This document shows positions 63,983 to 64,000 of a stretch of 64,000 bases of DNA, one piece after another. Made by a program: the position numbers and the translations under genes. The notes beneath the pieces were generated by a model. That model saw only the letters and a program-made list of their open reading frames with translations. It did not search any database and was not told the DNA's origin. The stretch's first letter is position 1, and each line of letters opens with the position of its first letter. The DNA is from Bradyrhizobium japonicum USDA 6 (GTDB lineage: Bacteria; Pseudomonadota; Alphaproteobacteria; Rhizobiales; Xanthobacteraceae): positions 5,186,001 through 5,250,000 of the forward strand of contig NC_017249.1 of the NCBI RefSeq assembly GCF_000284375.1, given 5' to 3'.

Positions 63983-64000
63983 GCCGAAGAACGGAGCGGG

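Overview
The window looks like a chromosomal stretch of a Bradyrhizobium-type alphaproteobacterium. The DNA is GC-rich and the gene content fits that group: a nasT-nasS-nirA block, many ABC transporters for organic substrates, FixK/FNR-type boxes in front of polyhydroxyalkanoate-related operons, and palindromic repeats of a kind I know from Bradyrhizobiaceae. I see no tRNA, rRNA, insertion sequence, phage gene or CRISPR array.

Layout, left half. 1-3.6 kb (minus): the 5' part of argD behind an Arg-rich leader peptide and terminator, and an acyltransferase/SGNH-hydrolase/small-membrane-protein operon. 4-6.1 kb: an SMI1/KNR4-like gene followed by a MerR regulator and a carboxymuconolactone-decarboxylase-like gene, bracketed by decayed copies of the 3' end of the first gene and of rimO (an insertion scar). 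6.1-14 kb: rimO, a secreted protein, and nitrate sensing and nitrite assimilation (nasT, nasS, sigma-54 promoter, nirA and an iron-sulfur flavoprotein reductase). 14.2-18.3 kb: 5-oxoprolinase genes pxpBCA, an RraA-family gene and a cupin. 18.3-23.2 kb: repeats, secreted proteins, a PheC-like periplasmic enzyme and a DUF1993 gene. 22.2-27.7 kb (minus): a sugar-type ABC transporter with a D-2-hydroxyacid dehydrogenase.

Layout, right half. 28-30 kb: an LTXXQ-type protein, a single-domain response regulator and small proteins. 30.2-35.4 kb: glucokinase, then pncA, a PhaC-like hydrolase and nadE. 35.9-42.2 kb: a TIM-barrel isomerase with a complete peptide/opine-type ABC transporter. 42.2-46.6 kb (minus): a compact azole-forming RiPP (TOMM) cluster with a Cys-rich precursor, a fused cyclodehydratase and a SagB-type dehydrogenase; a VOC-fold gene is divergent from it. 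47.9-50.3 kb: ilvD and a small Cys/Tyr/Gln-rich secreted protein. 51-63.9 kb: DUF3141-pta-ackA-fabI (plus) converges on an alpha/beta hydrolase, an unknown gene, CoA-transferase A and B and MaoC (minus); then come a tandem alpha/beta-hydrolase fusion, another hydrolase, a phasin and a small protein. Two FixK/FNR boxes suggest this last block is switched on at low oxygen, linking acyl-phosphate, acyl-CoA and fatty-acid metabolism to polyhydroxyalkanoate storage.

The most interesting items are the TOMM cluster with its 17-cysteine, 57-residue core behind a signal-peptide-like leader; the probable arginine attenuator in front of argD; the symmetric FixK box between two divergent hydrolase operons; the two-domain hydrolase fusion; and the rimO/SMI1-like insertion scar. 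All functions are inferred from sequence reading; no searches were run.
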